A DNA stretch of 6,293 nucleotides from the NCBI GenBank assembly GCA_903928325.1, contig CAIYQF010000375.1:1-6293 (forward strand). Direction: 5' to 3'. A program made the position numbers and the translations under genes. The stretch comes from an uncultured beta proteobacterium. Lineage in GTDB: Bacteria > Pseudomonadota > Gammaproteobacteria > Burkholderiales > Burkholderiaceae_C. A model generated the notes under the pieces. It saw only the letters and a list, made by a program, of their open reading frames with translations. It searched no databases and had not been told where the DNA came from. Below, piece by piece: positions 5,653 to 6,293 of the stretch (position 1 is its first letter; every line of letters starts with the position of its first letter).

Positions 5653-6293
5653 TTAGCGTTTAGATATTTCCACGACATCGCGGCGCTCGGCACCAGTGAA
5701 CAACTGGCGGGGACGGCCAATTTTGTACTCAGGGTCGCCAATCATTTCATTGAGCTGGGCGATCCAGCCCACGGTGCGTGCCAGCGCAAAAATGCCGGTG
5801 AACAGTTTCACCGGAATGCCGATGGCGCGCTGCACGATGCCGGAGTAAAAATCGACGTTGGGATAGAGCTTGCGGGAGACGAAGTAATCATCTTCCAAAG
5901 CAATCTTTTCCAAGGCCTTGGCCAATTTAAACAGGGGGTCGTTTTCTAGGCCCAGGGCGGCCAGCACTTCATTGCAAGTTTCTTGCATCAGTTTGGCGCG
6001 CGGGTCGTAGTTTTTATAAACGCGGTGTCCAAAGCCCATAAGCTTGACGCCAGAGTTTTTGTCCTTGACCTGGTTCATGAACTCGCCGACTTTAGACACG
6101 CCGCCCATGGCCTGAATTTCTTCGAGCATATTGAGGCAGGCCTCGTTGGCACCACCGTGCGCCGGGCCCCACAGGCAAGCCACGCCAGCGGCAATGGCGG
6201 CAAACGGGTTGGTGCCCGACGAGCCGCACAGGCGCACCGTGGAAGTGGAGGCGTTTTGTTCGTGGTCCGCGTGCAAGACAAAAATACGGTCCA
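5653..6293 (-). CDS. gltA: Type II citrate synthase, C-terminal half (enters from the right edge)
   Basis: The frame is open from the right edge to TAA at 5653-5655: 212 residues, roughly the second half of a protein usually about 430 long. Citrate synthase condenses oxaloacetate and acetyl-CoA to citrate, the entry step of the TCA cycle. Visible residues start DRIFVLHADHEQNASTSTVR, nearly identical to the E. coli type II enzyme. The three catalytic residues are present, numbered within the fragment: H45 in GPAHGGANEA, H89 in LMGFGHRVYKNYDPR and D147 in YPNVDFYSG. Citrate-contacting arginines R98 and R172 (FALARTVGWIA) are also seen. The C-terminus RPRQLFTG...RRDVVEISKR is typical of the family. 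A strong terminator follows, so gltA is a separate transcription unit from leuCDB. The apparent start at 6276 is only a TTG inside the open frame. Confidence 0.97.
   Translation of the reverse strand, partial: DRIFVLHADHEQNASTSTVRLCGSSGTNPFAAIAAGVACLWGPAHGGANEACLNMLEEIQAMGGVSKVGEFMNQVKDKNSGVKLMGFGHRVYKNYDPRAKLMQETCNEVLAALGLENDPLFKLAKALEKIALEDDYFVSRKLYPNVDFYSGIVQRAIGIPVKLFTGIFALARTVGWIAQLNEMIGDPEYKIGRPRQLFTGAERRDVVEISKR

Noticed and set aside
4445..5656. 403-codon plus-strand ORF antisense to leuC
   Set aside because: It is the mirror of leuC, which has all its cluster cysteines and a good ribosome binding site. The antisense translation has no recognisable motif.

Overview
This 6.3-kb window looks like chromosomal core-metabolism DNA from a betaproteobacterium, most likely a member of the Comamonadaceae (Rhodoferax/Polaromonas-like). 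That placement rests on protein character and on the gene order gltA–leuC–leuD–leuB–asd–fimV, which is familiar from Burkholderiales; no 16S or database comparison was possible. All recognisable genes lie on the minus strand, so transcription runs from high to low coordinates.

Layout in transcription order: the C-terminal half of citrate synthase (gltA, entering at the right edge and ending at 5653); a strong intrinsic terminator (5607-5632) that abuts and partly overlaps a candidate promoter; leuC (5557-4136), leuD (4123-3473) and leuB (3434-2364), tightly spaced with good ribosome binding sites; a 287-bp gap; asd (2076-946); a 198-bp gap with an AT-rich, promoter-like stretch; and the N-terminal 249 residues of a FimV-type polar/pilus-assembly protein (747-1), which runs off the left edge.

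Functionally, LeuC+LeuD form isopropylmalate isomerase and LeuB is 3-isopropylmalate dehydrogenase, the two steps after LeuA (not in this window) in leucine synthesis. Asd makes aspartate semialdehyde, the branch-point precursor of lysine/diaminopimelate, threonine, methionine and, through threonine, isoleucine. GltA supplies the TCA cycle. FimV is unrelated in metabolism but commonly sits next to asd in these bacteria. All active-site residues I could check are present, and no gene looks broken.

The most interesting part is the leuB–asd gap. On the coding strand it holds a 33-codon ORF (2268-2167) whose last 11 residues are ANTSKTTTIKG: four Thr, two Lys and one Ile, the end products of the pathway that Asd feeds. 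A TACAAT box lies 7 nt upstream of its ATG, which would give a leaderless transcript. A perfect 9-bp hairpin lies inside the ORF, and several mutually exclusive stems lie between the ORF and the asd ribosome binding site. This resembles a Thr/Ile/Lys-sensing leader-peptide attenuator, but no canonical terminator hairpin with a long U-run is present, so it remains a hypothesis. I see no mobile elements, CRISPR arrays, tRNA or rRNA genes.
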